From Castor canadensis (Eukaryota; Chordata; Mammalia; Rodentia; Castoridae): a stretch of DNA of 64,000 nt. Below are positions 23,766-34,733 of this stretch, one piece after another. The stretch lies in NCBI RefSeq assembly GCF_047511655.1, contig NC_133390.1:161918583-161982582 (forward strand), written 5' to 3'. How positions within the stretch are numbered: the stretch's first letter is position 1; the number at the start of each line of letters is the position of its first letter. The translations under genes and the position numbers were made by a program. The notes beneath the pieces were generated by a model that made no database searches, was not told where the DNA came from, and worked only from the letters and a program-made list of their open reading frames with translations.

Positions 23766-24109
23766 CCCCTCCCAGACCCAGGTGGGAGCTGTCCAGCATC
23801 CTCCCTTTCAGGCGACAGCAGGAGTCAAAATAGGCAATTAATTACTGCCTGCTGGCCTCGGCTCCCCTTCTTCTCTGCTCAGCCAAGTGTGTAATGGAAA
23901 TGGGACCAAAACAGACTCCCCTGCCCAAAGGGAACCTGGCATGCCAGCAGAGGGTCAGCTCTAAGGGGTGGGGGAGACACAGAGGTGGGTTTATTCAGAC
24001 AGGGGGCTTTCCCTGCACCCCCACCCCCTCATCCCTCACCTTTCCCTGCCTTTGTGCTGCAGGACACCATCTTTTCAGAGCCCTGCTCCTAAACAGCCTG
24101 AGCATAGGA

Positions 24110-24275
24110 GCGTTGTTCATAACAATCACAGGAACAGCAGTGAATGAAGTGGAATCCTACATGATTTACAAACGTTGTCTCTTTTAATCCTCCAAGCAGT
24201 CCTTTGATGTAATTTTTAAGCCTATTTTACTGATGAGAAATGTTGAAACCCAGAGAGGTGGAATAAGCTCTAAGG
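24110..24275 (-). repeat. MIR SINE, antisense
   Basis: 'ttttaatcctccaagcagtcctttgatg...ttactgatgagaaatgttgaaacccagagaggtgg' is reversed MIR 3' half. Confidence 0.65.
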
Positions 24276-24279
24276 GGAT

Positions 24280-24530
24280 GGTACTTTGTAGAGTTGGAGG
24301 ACAGACTCTGGAATCACACAGACTTTTTCTGTTTTGGCAATACTGGGATTTGAACTCAGGGCTTTGTACTTGCTAGGCAGGATTCTGCTGCTTGAGCCAT
24401 GCCTTCAGCCCCAGACAGACTATTTGCATCATTTGGCCTCGACCAGTTATTTAACTTCTTTGTGCTTCAGTTTCCTTATCTACTTAGAGTTGCTAGAAAA
24501 CTGTTTGATATGAAGCATCAATCAGTAATA
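24280..24530 (+). repeat. MIR SINE split by a SINE insertion
   Basis: 'gactctggaatcacacagac' and 'ccagttatttaacttctttgtgcttcagtttccttatctac' are two parts of one sense MIR separated by a 24325-24412 insertion. Confidence 0.65.
24325..24412 (-). repeat. dID SINE, antisense, within MIR
   Basis: 'ctgggatttgaactcagggctttgtacttgctaggcaggattctgctgcttgagccatgcc' is a reversed tRNA-like monomer; a short duplication 'cagac' flanks it. Confidence 0.85.
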
Positions 24531-24534
24531 AGTT

Positions 24535-24758
24535 GAGCTGGGCACCAGAGGCTCAGGCCTGTAATCCTAGCTACTTGGGAGGCTGAGATCGGGAGGATGG
24601 TGATTCAAGGCTAGCTAGGGCAAATAGTTCATGAAGTCCCATCTCCAAAAAATAACCAGAGCAAAATGGACTGGAGGTGTGGCTCAAGTGGTAGAGTGCC
24701 TGCTTTGCAAGCTCAAAGCCCTAAGTTCAAATCCCAGTCCCACCACAAAAAAAAAAAG
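24535..24758 (+). repeat. B1-dID dimeric SINE
   Basis: Both halves are well preserved with linker 'ccaaaaaataaccagagcaaaatgg' and tail A11. Confidence 0.9.
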
Positions 24759-24782
24759 TGTGTATCTTTAGAGAGTGGGTGG

Positions 24783-24868
24783 AGGGCTGGTGGAGTTACT
24801 CAAGTGGTAGCAAGCAGAGGCCCTGAATTCAAAACCCAGTTCTGCCACCCCCAAAAAAAGAAAAAAAA
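24783..24868 (+). repeat. dID SINE monomer
   Basis: 'gggctggtggagttactcaagtggtag' then a deletion, then 'gaggccctgaattcaaaacccagttctgccacc'. Confidence 0.82.
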
Positions 24869-25021
24869 TCGAGGGTGGACGGTATTATACCCTTGCTCTA
24901 AAGTAAGATTAACAGAGTAAATGTTTTAGGTGCATACAAAATGGGTGCATAATCTTCTTACACACGTGATAAACATCACAAGTAACTAAGAAACTTTTCC
25001 TTCACAAAATTTCAGACATGG

Positions 25022-25104
25022 TTTTCGGAGTGTGGCTTAAGTGGTAGAGTGCCTGCCTAGCAAAAAGCCCTGAGTTCAAACCCCAGTACCTCAAAAAAAA
25101 AAAA
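25022..25104 (+). repeat. dID SINE monomer
   Basis: 'ggagtgtggcttaagtggtagagtgcctgcctagcaaaaagccctgag' with an A12 tail. Confidence 0.85.
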
Positions 25105-25842
25105 TTGTGAATTCTCCCACTCTGCCTTTGACAGCCCTCACTGGCCAAGAAACTCAGTTGGGTATTGTTTTCTGTTCTGTGTATTAAGAACATAATGGAA
25201 ATTTCTTGTTTGTTCTCAGAAGGCCCATTTAAATTCTGATGATAAATCTGTTTTTAGAAAACTTAGACACACTGCTCTGTTAGATATCCTCAGAAGTCTT
25301 CTAACCTAGCTGAAAAACTACCGCCTCCAAATGGGGGGAACCGATCCCCTTGACATCCAGATGGGCAGATTGGCGAGTGGGGTCATGGGGTAGCGAAGGG
25401 AAAGAAAGAAAATTCTGTTCAGATCAGTGGTATACAAAAGGCAAGGTACAGACTCTTCAGTGAGCCAGGGATCGCCCCTTCCTCATCCACGCTTACTAGG
25501 TGTGCTTCCTCTGTCCCTCCCTGGGGACCTGAGGAAGGGCCTGGGCTAACTCACTTCTGCAGCCACAGAACCAGGCACAGGGACCAGAGAATGCTGAAGG
25601 AAAGCATGAGTGATCAAATGACTGAATAAATGACATGTCTACTTGGGAAACTGTAGGAAGTATGAAGTTTAGAGAGAAAAGAGGGAAGGAGAAATAGAGA
25701 CTGCTGTCTGTTTTCAGCTCCTTAAAAATGATGCAAAATTTCTATATTTTTTGTGACAGAACTCAAAAGTTAAGTTTAAAAAAACAAAGGGCACAAAGGG
25801 TATGGAATTTTTTTTCTTTTGTGTATTAAAAAAAGGAAGAAG

Positions 25843-25959
25843 AGACAAATGTGGTGGTACACACCTATAATCCCAGCTACTCAGGAAGTGGAGACAGGAG
25901 GACTGGGAGCTCAAGGCTACCCCAGGGAAAGTTAGGGAGACTCTAGCTCAAAACCAAAA
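25843..25959 (+). repeat. B1-like SINE
   Basis: 'aatgtggtggtacacacctataatcccagctactcaggaagtgg' opens a run of three SINEs (25843-26272). Confidence 0.85.
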
Positions 25960-25962
25960 TAT

Positions 25963-26191
25963 AGCTGGGTGCCAGTGGCTCACATTTGTAATCCTAGCTA
26001 CCTTGGAGGCAGAGATCAGGATGGTTGCAGTTTGAAGCAATCCTGGGCCTAGTTTGTGAGACCCTATCTTGGAAAAACTCAACATAAAAACAGGGCTGGT
26101 GAAGTGCCTCAGGTGGTAGAGCACCTGCTTAGCAAGGGTGAGGCCCCTGAGTTCAAGCTACAGTACCACCAAAAACTGAAATAAATAAATA
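25963..26191 (+). repeat. B1-dID dimeric SINE
   Basis: 'agctgggtgccagtggctcacatttgtaatcctagctaccttgg' to 'gagttcaagctacagtaccacc' with an (AAAT)n tail. Confidence 0.9.
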
Positions 26192-26272
26192 AGGCTGGGA
26201 ATGTGTCTCAAGTGGTAGAGCAGTTGCCTAGCATGTGCAAGGCCCTGGGTTCAAATCCCCAGAAAGGAAGAG
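26192..26272 (+). repeat. ID-type SINE
   Basis: 'ggctgggaatgtgtctcaagtggtagagcagttgcctagcatgtgcaaggccctgggttcaaatccccag' directly abuts the preceding AAAT tail. Confidence 0.88.
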
Positions 26273-26454
26273 AATAATAAGAACATATATCTCTGTGTGT
26301 TTATGCAGTTGTCTTTTTATATAGGCCAATGGGGGGCTCCTAAGAAAACCAGTGGTTATGGGGGAATCAAGTGAAATAAAAAATAAATCAAGAAAAGGAA
26401 AAAAAAATAGAAAACTTTTGCTCTGAAAAAATGCTACACACAAGTCTCCCCGCT

Positions 26455-26580
26455 TCTGATGCCTGGGACAGTGAGTTAATGCTAGTTACAGCTCATCTCC
26501 TCAAGGACTTGGTGTAATTATGGGCCTGGGGATCTCCTCACCTATTGATCTTGCACTGGAAAGCAATCATTTCCCTAAAC
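26455..26580. promoter_or_regulatory. Candidate conserved non-coding element
   Basis: 'gtgagttaatgctagttacagc' and 'cttggtgtaattatgggcctggggatc' are repeat-free with TAAT cores. Confidence 0.2.
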
Positions 26581-27500
26581 TCCACATCTCTCTCATTGGT
26601 AGCCTGTGGTCTCCATGCTCTCCATGATGGCCAAAAGGTAGAGCTAGTGGTGGCTGCTGGGGACAGGGACATGAGCAAAGCCTTCTTGGAGGATCAGAGG
26701 CTGTCCTGGAGAGGAACGTAAAAGAGCAGAAGCTTAAAGGCCTGAACAGACCAAGGAGGCCAAAAAGATGATACTTTGTTCCCACCTTCATTGCACACAT
26801 CCAGCATCTTGTGGAGAGAATCCCAGCAGCCTTGGGAATCAGAATGGAGCAGGGTGATCTGCTCTGACCTCAGCATGATCCTGTGACAGCAGGTGTGGAA
26901 GTGGCTCAAATGTTCCTGAGGGGCACTGAGCACTGCGGGCTCCAGGGCTGAGCCCCAGAACCATGAGCTGTGAGAACGGGGTGGAGGGAATGGTCTGCAG
27001 CACCACACCAGAGGCGAGAGCCTGGGGAGGGGCCCGCGAACCCCTTGGGTCTCATGGTCACCAGCTGGGACTCACATCAAGCAGTCTGACTGCAGCGGCT
27101 GGGTCTGGCTAGAAGAGTGTATGGGTGCTGTCCAGACACAAGGACCTCTCTCCCTGTCTTTGGGACACCGACTGAGACCCTGCAGAGTTGGCCTGGGGCC
27201 CCTGTATTCCTGCCCAAAAAGGATCCCCTCTACCCAGGGGCTATGGTGAGCACAGTGGCTTGATCTTCACACCTTAGCATGCACGGGGCCTCCTAAACCT
27301 TTGCTGATCTTTGTGTTGACAGGTGAGGCAGCCCAGGAGGTCTTTAGAAGAAACTGCAGGCCTGGTCCACACAAGGGCACAGGAAAGCCCCTGGAAGGCT
27401 GCACGAAGCCCCGTTCCGTGAGCACTGCCCTGAGTTGGCTGTCCTCCTGTTCAGGCCACAGGCTAGTTGGGGGCATACCCTTCTTCGTAAGTAAATACCC
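26581..27500. other. Intergenic sequence, nothing recognised
   Basis: Moderate GC content. Open frames (for example minus 26694-27008) show no recognisable domain. Confidence 0.4.
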
Positions 27501-27503
27501 CCC

Positions 27504-27686
27504 GTTTTTTTTTTTCCGTACTGGGGCTTGAACTCAAGGTCTACACCTCGAGCCACTCCACCAGCCCTTTTTTGTGAAGGGTTTTTTCGATACAGTCTCA
27601 AGAACTATTTGCCCGGGTTGGCTTCAAACCACAATCCTGATCTCTGCCTCCTGAGTAGCTAAGATTAAGCCACCAATGCCTGGCCT
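27504..27686 (-). repeat. B1-dID dimeric SINE, antisense
   Basis: 'ctggggcttgaactcaaggtctacacctcgagccactccaccagccc' lacks the middle of the tRNA half; the reversed 7SL half follows. Confidence 0.88.
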
Positions 27687-27829
27687 TAAATTCCCTTTTT
27701 TTATAACAGGGTTTGTTCATCCTTGGAACAGACCGTCATTTTTGGTTTCTCTTCTGGGCTCTGATACCTGTGGGTACCACTATCTCCTGAGGCTGATATT
27801 GACAAAATGGCAATAGTAATAACAGCCGT

Positions 27830-28025
27830 AACAATAACGATGTTGATCACAGCTGCCACTTACTGATGTTTACTAAAAGGCACAGGACTTTATGCACATT
27901 CTCTTGTTTGGTAGTCATTGACCCATTTTAGAGATTAGGAAAAGGGCACAGAGAGGTTGAGTCATTTCCCCTGGGTCACACAGCCACTAGCGATAGTGCA
28001 GAGCTTCAATCAAGCAGCCTGACTC
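27830..28025 (-). repeat. MIR SINE, antisense
   Basis: 'gacccattttagagattaggaaaagggcacagagaggttgagtcatttcccctgggtcacacagccac' is a well-preserved reversed MIR. Confidence 0.8.
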
Positions 28026-28671
28026 CAGCATGGCTTCTCTTAACAGCAATGCTATGTGGAGCGTCTGTTGGCTTTTCTTCTCAGCTGTCCATTCCCCCAA
28101 ACTCACTGCATCAGATACGGCTACTGTCCTTGGCTTTGGGATCTCTGAATCATCTCTGAGAAATAGTTTGGCTTTGATGACAGACAAATAGATATGGGAT
28201 TGAGTCTCATTCCGCTGCTGTAGCTGTGTGGCCTTGGGCCAGGTGTCCACACTTTCTTTCTCTTGGTCTCCAGGTATGCGAAATGATCTAGCAATGTGTG
28301 GTGGGCATCTGTGCCTGTGTCCAGTCAGTGCCTCTTCTTTCTCTAAGGACTCTCCCCAACCCCGATTTACAGGGCGATAGTTGAGTTGTCAGTATTACAT
28401 GACATTGACTTTCTGTCTATAATTGATTGGATCAGGGGTGCATGCTAGACTCCAGCTGGCCAAAGTCCTTAAGACAAAGAGTCAGTCAGCTTAGAGATGG
28501 GAGGCTCAGAGACTTAGTATCATGTTTAAAGAAGCAGAAGTGAGAAACAGGGGTAGGTGCTGGTCCCAGCTTTTCTGAGGCTGCCACTCCTATATTTACC
28601 TAAGATCCCAGCATCCTAACAGGAGTGCTCCTTTGGATCTATGCTAGTGGTGGAGGGTAAGAGGAAGACAC

Positions 28672-28687
28672 AAGAAACACTTAGTAC
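28672..28687. repeat. Target-site duplication, left copy, of L1
   Basis: AAGAAACACTTAGTAC; identical to 29452-29467 on the other side of the L1. Confidence 0.9.
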
Positions 28688-29451
28688 TCCAGAGGCACCT
28701 GCACATCCATGTTTATTGCGGCACTATTCACAATAGCCAAGTTATGGAAACAGCCAAGATGTCCCAGCACTGACGAATGGATTAAGAAAATGTGGTATCT
28801 ATACACAATGGAATTTTATGCAGCCATGAAGAAGAACGAAATGTTATCATTCGCTGGTAAATGGATGGAATTGGAGAACATCATTCTGAGTGAGGTTAGC
28901 CTGGCTCAAAAGACCAAAAATCGTATGTTCTCCCTCATATGTGGACATTAGATCAAGGGCAAACACAACAAGGGGATTGGACTATGAGCACATGCTAAAA
29001 GCGAGAGCACACAAGGGAGGGGTGAGGATAGGTAAGACACCTAAAAAACTAGCTAGCATTTGTTGCCCTTAACGCAGAGAAACTAAAGCAGATACCTTAA
29101 AGCAACTGAGGCCAATAGGAAAAGGGGACCAGGAACTAGAGAAAAGGTTAGATCAAAAAGAATTAACCTAGAAGGTAACACCCACACACAGGAAATCAAT
29201 GTGAGTCAATGCCCTGTATAGCTATCCTTATCTCAACCAGCAAAACCCCTTGTTCCTTCCTATTATTGCTTATACTCTCTCTACAACAAAATTAGAGATA
29301 AGGGCAAAATAGTTTCTGCTGGGTATTGAGGGGGGGAGCGGGAGGGGGCGGAGTGGGTGGTAAGGGAGGGGGTGGGGGCAGGGGGGAGAAATGAACCAAG
29401 CCTTGTATGCACACATGAATAATAAAAGAAAAATGAAAAAAAAAAAAAAAA
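28688..29451 (+). mobile_element. 5'-truncated young L1 retrotransposon
   Basis: The insert begins in the last part of L1 ORF2 (28709-28951 encodes the C-terminal segment with MEFYAAMKKNEMLSFAGKW and ends at the ORF2 stop). It continues into a 3' UTR with a strongly G-rich tract at about 29328-29388, then AATAAA-like sequence and an A-tail of about 18. Reverse transcriptase and endonuclease domains are absent, so it cannot move itself. A perfect 16-bp target-site duplication and preserved reading frame indicate a recent, lineage-specific insertion. It shares its 3' UTR with the antisense copy at 62595-63066. Confidence 0.93.
29328..29390 (+). other. L1 3' UTR G-rich tract, possible G-quadruplex
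   Basis: A series of G-runs (gggggggagcgggagggggcgg, then ggtaagggagggggtgggggc). A purine-rich 3' UTR tract is a known feature of mammalian L1. Confidence 0.7.
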
Positions 29452-29467
29452 AAGAAACACTTAGTAC
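29452..29467. repeat. Target-site duplication, right copy, of L1
   Basis: AAGAAACACTTAGTAC, identical to 28672-28687. Confidence 0.9.
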
Positions 29468-29999
29468 ACTAGATGGAAAAATAAGCCCTGAACGAGTGGT
29501 CACTAGTTACTACGATGACTATTAATAAAAGAGCACAGGCTCAGCTCAAATTCTTCCCTGAGAGGCAGTCTATGACAGAAGAGCAGACAAATTCTGTTTT
29601 CTACAGACCACTGCAAGCTGGGGCTTCTCACTGCTCGGATAAGACAGGCTTGAGACGCTCAGAGGGGGCAGAGGACATCCCAGCAGGGACTATGATGCAG
29701 AGGGCTTGTTGAAGTATAGAGCTGGGTGGCTTGGGGACTCTCTTCCACTTCCCCTGGCCCAAGCTCTCGGGGGCTATGCCTTCAAGTGGTGCTTGGCATT
29801 CCCTTCTCTGGCTGTCCGATCTGTGGTTTGCCCACAGGTTTGTGGAGAGCCTCCTCAGTGGCAGGCTCGGTGCTGAACATCAGGATACAAGGCCACGTCT
29901 ACACATATGTGAGACACACATAGGCAAAGCACAGAGGGTGGCAGGAATCCTTAGCGGGGGCATATCCTAAACTTGAGGAATCAAAGAGGGCTTCCTGGA

Positions 30000-30107
30000 C
30001 TGGGGGCATGACTCAAGAGCAAAACCCTACAAAAGAGCAAAGCTCTTGCTTAGCAAGAGCAAAGTCCTGAGTTCAAACCCCAGTACCACCAAACAAACAA
30101 ACAAAAA
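30000..30107 (+). repeat. dID SINE with 12-bp target-site duplication
   Basis: A tRNA-like monomer with an internal partial duplication (gagcaaaaccc / gagcaaagctc / gagcaaagtcc) and a (CAAA)n tail. The target-site duplication GGGCTTCCTGGA is at 29988-29999 and 30108-30119. Confidence 0.88.
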
Positions 30108-30169
30108 GGGCTTCCTGGAGGAGGTGACATCTAAGCAGTGTCCTAAGAATGAGTAATAATACTAATGAA

Positions 30170-30350
30170 TATTTGTGAAGGATGTATTAGATGTGAGGTA
30201 TTTTATATGCTTTACTTCCTTTAATCCTCTCTGCCACCTTGAAAAGGAGGTCTGATTATACCCATCAAACAGATGAAGAAACTGAGCTGTGAGTGGAGGA
30301 GTCTCCTGGCCACGCAGCTACAGAGTGGTGGAGAGTGAACTTGGCCTCAG
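30170..30350 (-). repeat. MIR SINE, antisense
   Basis: 'ggtctgattatacccatcaaacagatgaagaaactgagctgtgag' is reversed MIR. Confidence 0.65.
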
Positions 30351-30729
30351 CTCTGCCTGCTGTTGAAATGTCTTCTGAACCATGTAAATGAATGTCAGTA
30401 GGAGGCAGGATGGAAGCCGGTAGCTCAGTAGCTAGAACTAAGAAGTCTAGTTGAGTCACTGGAGGGAAGGCACTGAAGCAGGGAGGAGGAAGAGGGTGTT
30501 TGTACTTTAACCGAGGGTAACTGGGTGATGGAGACCACATGTGGCTTTGGAACTCCATGATGCCCACTGAGACGGCCTGCAGTGAGGGGGGTAGTGCCCA
30601 AGCCTGAAGGGCCACAGCCTCTCTGGTGTCAAGGCCGCCTCCTGCCCCCCTTCCACCCTGCCTGACACAGCCCCCCTCAAGGCTGGGCTCTGGAGAGGAG
30701 CCCAGGGACTCAGAGCCTCTTCATCTGGA

Positions 30730-30850
30730 GTGGGGAGTGCTCTGGGATTCTCAGCCAATCACCAAGCTGTCCTTAAATGAGCCATAATGACTCCTGATTG
30801 CTCCTTTGTTGTGGGCTGACTCTCCCAGCCACTTCCATCTGAGGCAGTGA
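30730..30850. promoter_or_regulatory. Candidate conserved non-coding element
   Basis: 'gctgtccttaaatgagccataatgactcctgattgctcctttgttgtggg' is repeat-free with homeodomain and Sox-like (CCTTTGTTGTGG) words. Confidence 0.25.
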
Positions 30851-31244
30851 GGAGGGGGCTGTAGGGAACCATGCGGACCCCAGTATACCACTGGTTTTCT
30901 ATTTTAGGTTGAATAGCTGTGGTGGGGGCTGAATGCCCCCTGAGTTCTCAGAGTCCAATAGGCAGACACAGCTTAGCTTGGTGGGGTGAACAGAACCAGT
31001 CCCACCGTGGGCAGGACTTTACAGTTGAGGATGCACTTCTTTGCGCACTGGGACAGGATCATATTCCTATATGACTAAGGAATAACTGGGGCTGAGAGAT
31101 CACAGATAAAAACCAAGAGAGGGTTCACTAATTTGTTCAACAAACATTTACCAAACACCTACTATGTGACAGGCGTTAAATAGGAACCCTAATTGTGACA
31201 ACTACAACTAGCACTCACTAAGAATTTACCAAGCACCAGGTGAT

Positions 31245-31260
31245 CACTACCTATCTTTGA
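31245..31260. repeat. Target-site duplication, left copy, of 7SK pseudogene
   Basis: CACTACCTATCTTTGA, repeated at 31495-31510. Confidence 0.9.
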
Positions 31261-31495
31261 GAGCTTGTTTGGAGGTTCTAGCAGGGGAGCGCAGCTACTC
31301 GTATACCCTTGACCGAAGAACGGTCCTCCTCTATTGGGGATGGTCGTCCTCTTTGACCGAGTGCGCAGCTTCAGGAGGGACGCACATGGAGCGGTGAGGG
31401 AGGAAGGGGACACCCGCCTAGACAGCCAGATCAGCCGAATCAACCCTGGCGATCAATGGGGTGACAGATGTCGCAGCCAGATTGCCCTCACATCC
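31261..31495 (-). pseudogene. RN7SK: 7SK snRNA retropseudogene, 3'-truncated
   Basis: The reverse complement starts at the true 7SK 5' end (GGATGTGAGGGCAATCTGGC) and follows the functional RNA through 'gaccatccccaatagaggagg', 'cggtcaagggtatacgag' and 'aacctccaaacaagctctc', where it stops. About 235 nt are present of an RNA that is about 331 nt long, so the 3' hairpin and the terminal U-tract are missing. Functional 7SK scaffolds HEXIM1, LARP7 and P-TEFb to hold CDK9 inactive. This copy is not expected to work: it lacks the LARP7-binding 3' end, has scattered substitutions, and carries no PSE/TATA promoter that I can see. Flanking 16-bp duplications and no A-tail mark it as an L1-mediated tailless retropseudogene. 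Confidence 0.95.
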
Positions 31496-31510
31496 ACTAC
31501 CTATCTTTGA
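31495..31510. repeat. Target-site duplication, right copy, of 7SK pseudogene
   Basis: CACTACCTATCTTTGA. The first C is shared with the 7SK 5' end, so the duplication is 15 or 16 bp. Confidence 0.9.
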
Positions 31511-31920
31511 AGTGAAGGCTCATCCCTCCTCCCCACCAGCATCTTGAAGCAAACTAAGGCAGGCACTGGATGGGCAGAAGTGGATCTCTCTGACTCCATT
31601 CTGAAGGCTGCCATATGTCAAAGTCAGTTAACAAATAAGAGCATTTGTGGGGAAGGGGCTGAGGGGCTGAAGTGATGAGAGGATCCACAGGAGAGGAGTG
31701 GTCTCAAGCTGGACCCATGGAGGACCACAGGAGATCTGATCAGAGAACTCACATCCTACAGAAAGTGCCCAGGTGAGCAGAGGAGCCCCTGACACATCAC
31801 AGTCATGGATGGTGTTGTACTGAAAGACCCTACTCCAACACAAAGTTTTAAAAAAAGCCCCCCCCCATTCCTTGGGATCCTCTCTCTCTCTGTCTCTCTC
31901 CTCTCTCTTTCTCCTCTCCT

Positions 31921-32216
31921 CTTTTTTGATTATTAGGAAGGTGCTCTACCATTGAGCCACACCTCCAGCCCTTTTTGATTTAGTTCTTCTGGGATAGTGT
32001 CTCACATTTATGCTAGGGCCAGCCTGGACTGAGATCCTCTTCATTATGTTTCCTATATAGCTGGGTTGACAGGCATCTGTGACCATGCCCAGCTTTTATT
32101 GGCTGAGATGGGGTCTTGCAAACTTTTTGCCCAAGCTGGCCTCTAACTGAATCGTGATCCTCCCAGTCTCTGCCTCCTGAGTAGCTAGGATTATAAGCAT
32201 GAGACACCAAGCCCAA
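31921..32216 (-). repeat. Trimeric SINE (B1 + B1 variant + ID), antisense
   Basis: Three parts in + strand order: reversed tRNA-like part ('aggtgctctaccattgagccacacctccagccc'), reversed 7SL variant ('gatagtgtctcacatttatgctagggccagcctggactg'), the junction 'cccagcttttattggctgagatg', then an ordinary reversed B1. The same order is seen at 53046-53362 and 55889-56192. Confidence 0.82.
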
Positions 32217-32539
32217 TTTTCCTTCAAATCTGTAGCTCCACACACAGACCCATTTGACAATGAATGCCCACTCTTCCTCTCACAGCTGGGGCATGGTTTT
32301 GGGGTGAGCATCCTGTCCCCGTTTACCAGATGGGTAAGCTGAAGCTAAGATACTGAGAGTCACCGCCCAGGGTCACTCCACCAGCAGTGGCAGAGTCCAA
32401 CATGCCCCTCAGGCTGGCCCTGGACCCAGCGGTCATGAGGGCAGCCAGATGTCCCTCACTACTGGCAGGGAGTTGCTGGAACAACCTCAGCCCCTCACTG
32501 TGAACATCAAGCCCCTCCCCCTCCTTCTTCATGTCCTTC

Positions 32540-33180
32540 CCCCCCCCCACCCTGGCCAGCTACACTCAGAGCTATTAACCAGGTCACGCTGGCTTGTCCC
32601 AGTCCAATAGTTCCCTTAATTGCCTTTTTATAGCACATCGTACAACTGTTCATTACGCTGACATATTTCCCCTCGAAGGCAGCAGTGGGGGAGCCAAACT
32701 GAGGATGGAGACCCGTCCAGGTGGCAGGGGCTGTGTGGAGGGCACCAATGTGTGAAGCTTATTTTCTTCTTGGTCAGAATAAATTAAAGGCAGGCTTCTT
32801 ACACTTTGAGTAGCACACAAGTCCCTTTTTTTAGGGGGTGGGGAGATCACAGCTCCCTCCCAGCAATTGACAGATTATCTTTATTACATTACTGAACTAT
32901 GCACAAACATAAAGGCAGGTTGCAAATTCCTTATCCTTTTAGCAATATACGACTGGACAAGCAAAGACAATATACTGCAGTACAGAGCTACAAAATCAGA
33001 AATTTCAAAATAGCCCGATTAATCTAATGTGATGGATGATGTGTAACTGAAATTAAATTGCACTTATCCAGTGAATATGGTCTGTAAGCTTCAGCATTTA
33101 GCCTCACCCCCACCCCCAACTGTTCTTTTGTCATAAAGCCCATGACAATTAAAGCAGTATTTGGTCAACCAAAAAACCTA
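32540..33180. promoter_or_regulatory. Candidate conserved non-coding element cluster
   Basis: A repeat-free block about 7.6 kb upstream of the SLC32A1 start codon. Words include 'gagctattaaccaggtcacg', 'cccttaattgcctttttatagc', 'gcaattgacagattatctttattac', 'cccgattaatctaatgtgatgg' and 'gaaattaaattgcac'. TAAT and GATTA cores are dense. Open frames are short. Position and texture fit an enhancer of SLC32A1; conservation and activity are untested here. Confidence 0.4.
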
Positions 33181-33659
33181 GAATCTGCTGTAGATTTTCT
33201 AGATATAAAATAATGTAATATAGAATTAGCCAATTCTGAGAATGTGCTCACACACCCAAGATTCACACATCCCAGATTAGGAAACAATAAATGTCCCAGG
33301 AGTGTTTATCAGCCATGCAGGTCCCCTATGGGGAACAGCCATGTGTTCTTGTAGCTGCAAAGGCTGGATCACAAAGCCCAGTCACCTCACCTAGACTTTA
33401 GTGAAATCCCCAAGCTCTTCTGAGCACCTTCTGTGTGTAGGGTCCCTAGATCAACTCCCTCTTCCCTGTCTCAAGAGTTGTCTATGTAGTCAGGAAGGAG
33501 ACAGGGAGGTCAGAGTAGACATATACAATAGTCCATGCAGGGAGAATGCCCAGGAGCTGACATGTTTGGCCAGAGGGAGCCACATCTGGATTGCTACCCC
33601 TCCTGGAGCCCACACACCCATGCCCTTTTTGGCAGACTCATCTGGAGTGCCAAGGTTAT

Positions 33660-33870
33660 AAGAACAGCTCTGATTCTGGTTTGAATCCTGGATCCATCAC
33701 TACTTAGCTGTGAGACCTTGGGCAAGCTGCTTAATCTCTAGGGTCCCCATCTGTAAAATTTTCATGAAACCAAGCCATGCCCAAGGGAATGTTGGGAGGA
33801 TTGTGCACAATGATGTAACCCAGGTCAAACAATTAGCCTAGATCCTGGTAGAAAATAAGCATTTGTTAAA
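33660..33870 (+). repeat. MIR SINE, near full length
   Basis: 'gtttgaatcctggatccatcactacttagctgtgagaccttgggcaagctgcttaatctctagg' is a textbook MIR core. Confidence 0.9.
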
Positions 33871-34109
33871 TGTTAACATTGATATCTCACCTGACTCCAG
33901 ATCTCAAGAGAAGGAGAAGAGGAAGAAGCTTCTAGATTGGAATCTCAGGCTGGAGGCTATGGACTCAGCAAGGGTGAGTTCTAAGGGACATGAAACACTT
34001 GTATCTGTTTCTGAAGAAGGGCTCTGCCTCCTCATTAGATGTCACAGGGGCTGTGACCTGGACAAACCTTTGGTTCCTGAACTAATGCTGGTCAGGGGCC
34101 AGCAGAGCA

Positions 34110-34450
34110 CTCGGTCATAACAAAGACCCTAGATAGGGAGGCTCACACAGCAGATGTTTCTCAAAATTCTGGAGGCTGGAAGTCCAAGGTCAGGTCTGGT
34201 TCTGATGAGGGCTCTCCTCCTGGCTTGCAAACAACTGCCTCCCTCTGCATTCTCACAAGGTGGTGGGAGGGGAGGGAGCTCTTTGATGTCTCTTCTTATA
34301 AGGACACTAATCCTATCAGATCAGTCCCCTACCCTTTTGGTCTCGAGAACCTTAGTTACTTCTTTAGAAGCACAATGTGACTCTCCAAATAGAGTCACAT
34401 TGGACTTCAACATATGAATTTGGAGAGACACAATTTGATCCACAGCACTC
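34110..34450. repeat. Ancient interspersed repeat, family not named
   Basis: 'ctcaaaattctggaggctggaagtccaaggtcagg' ... 'ttcttataaggacactaatcc' ... 'aacatatgaatttggagagacacaatttgatcc' is a familiar old mammalian repeat. I cannot name the family with confidence. Confidence 0.6.
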
Positions 34451-34733
34451 AGTGAGGTAGGTTATTCTAGATCTGGGAGAGGGTAGGTTTTGACCAGCAA
34501 AGACTGGCTCTTGAGGCTTCTAACTGAAGCCCCAGTGGTCAACACAACCCACCCCACCCTCCGTCATTGTCCCTCCCATCCTCCCCTTTCCCCTTCTCGT
34601 GCCATCCAATCATTTAAGACCATCTCCCCATGTCCAGTCTTGTAGGCCCTGCCTGAAGTCTCCTGAGATGACAGGACTAAAGTGAGGACTGTGAGGGAAC
34701 AGTCCCCAGAGAGAGCTTTTAATAGTGTCAGGC

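Noticed and set aside
28709-28951. 80-codon ORF with a plausible protein sequence
   Set aside because: It is the C-terminal remnant of L1 ORF2, not a host gene.
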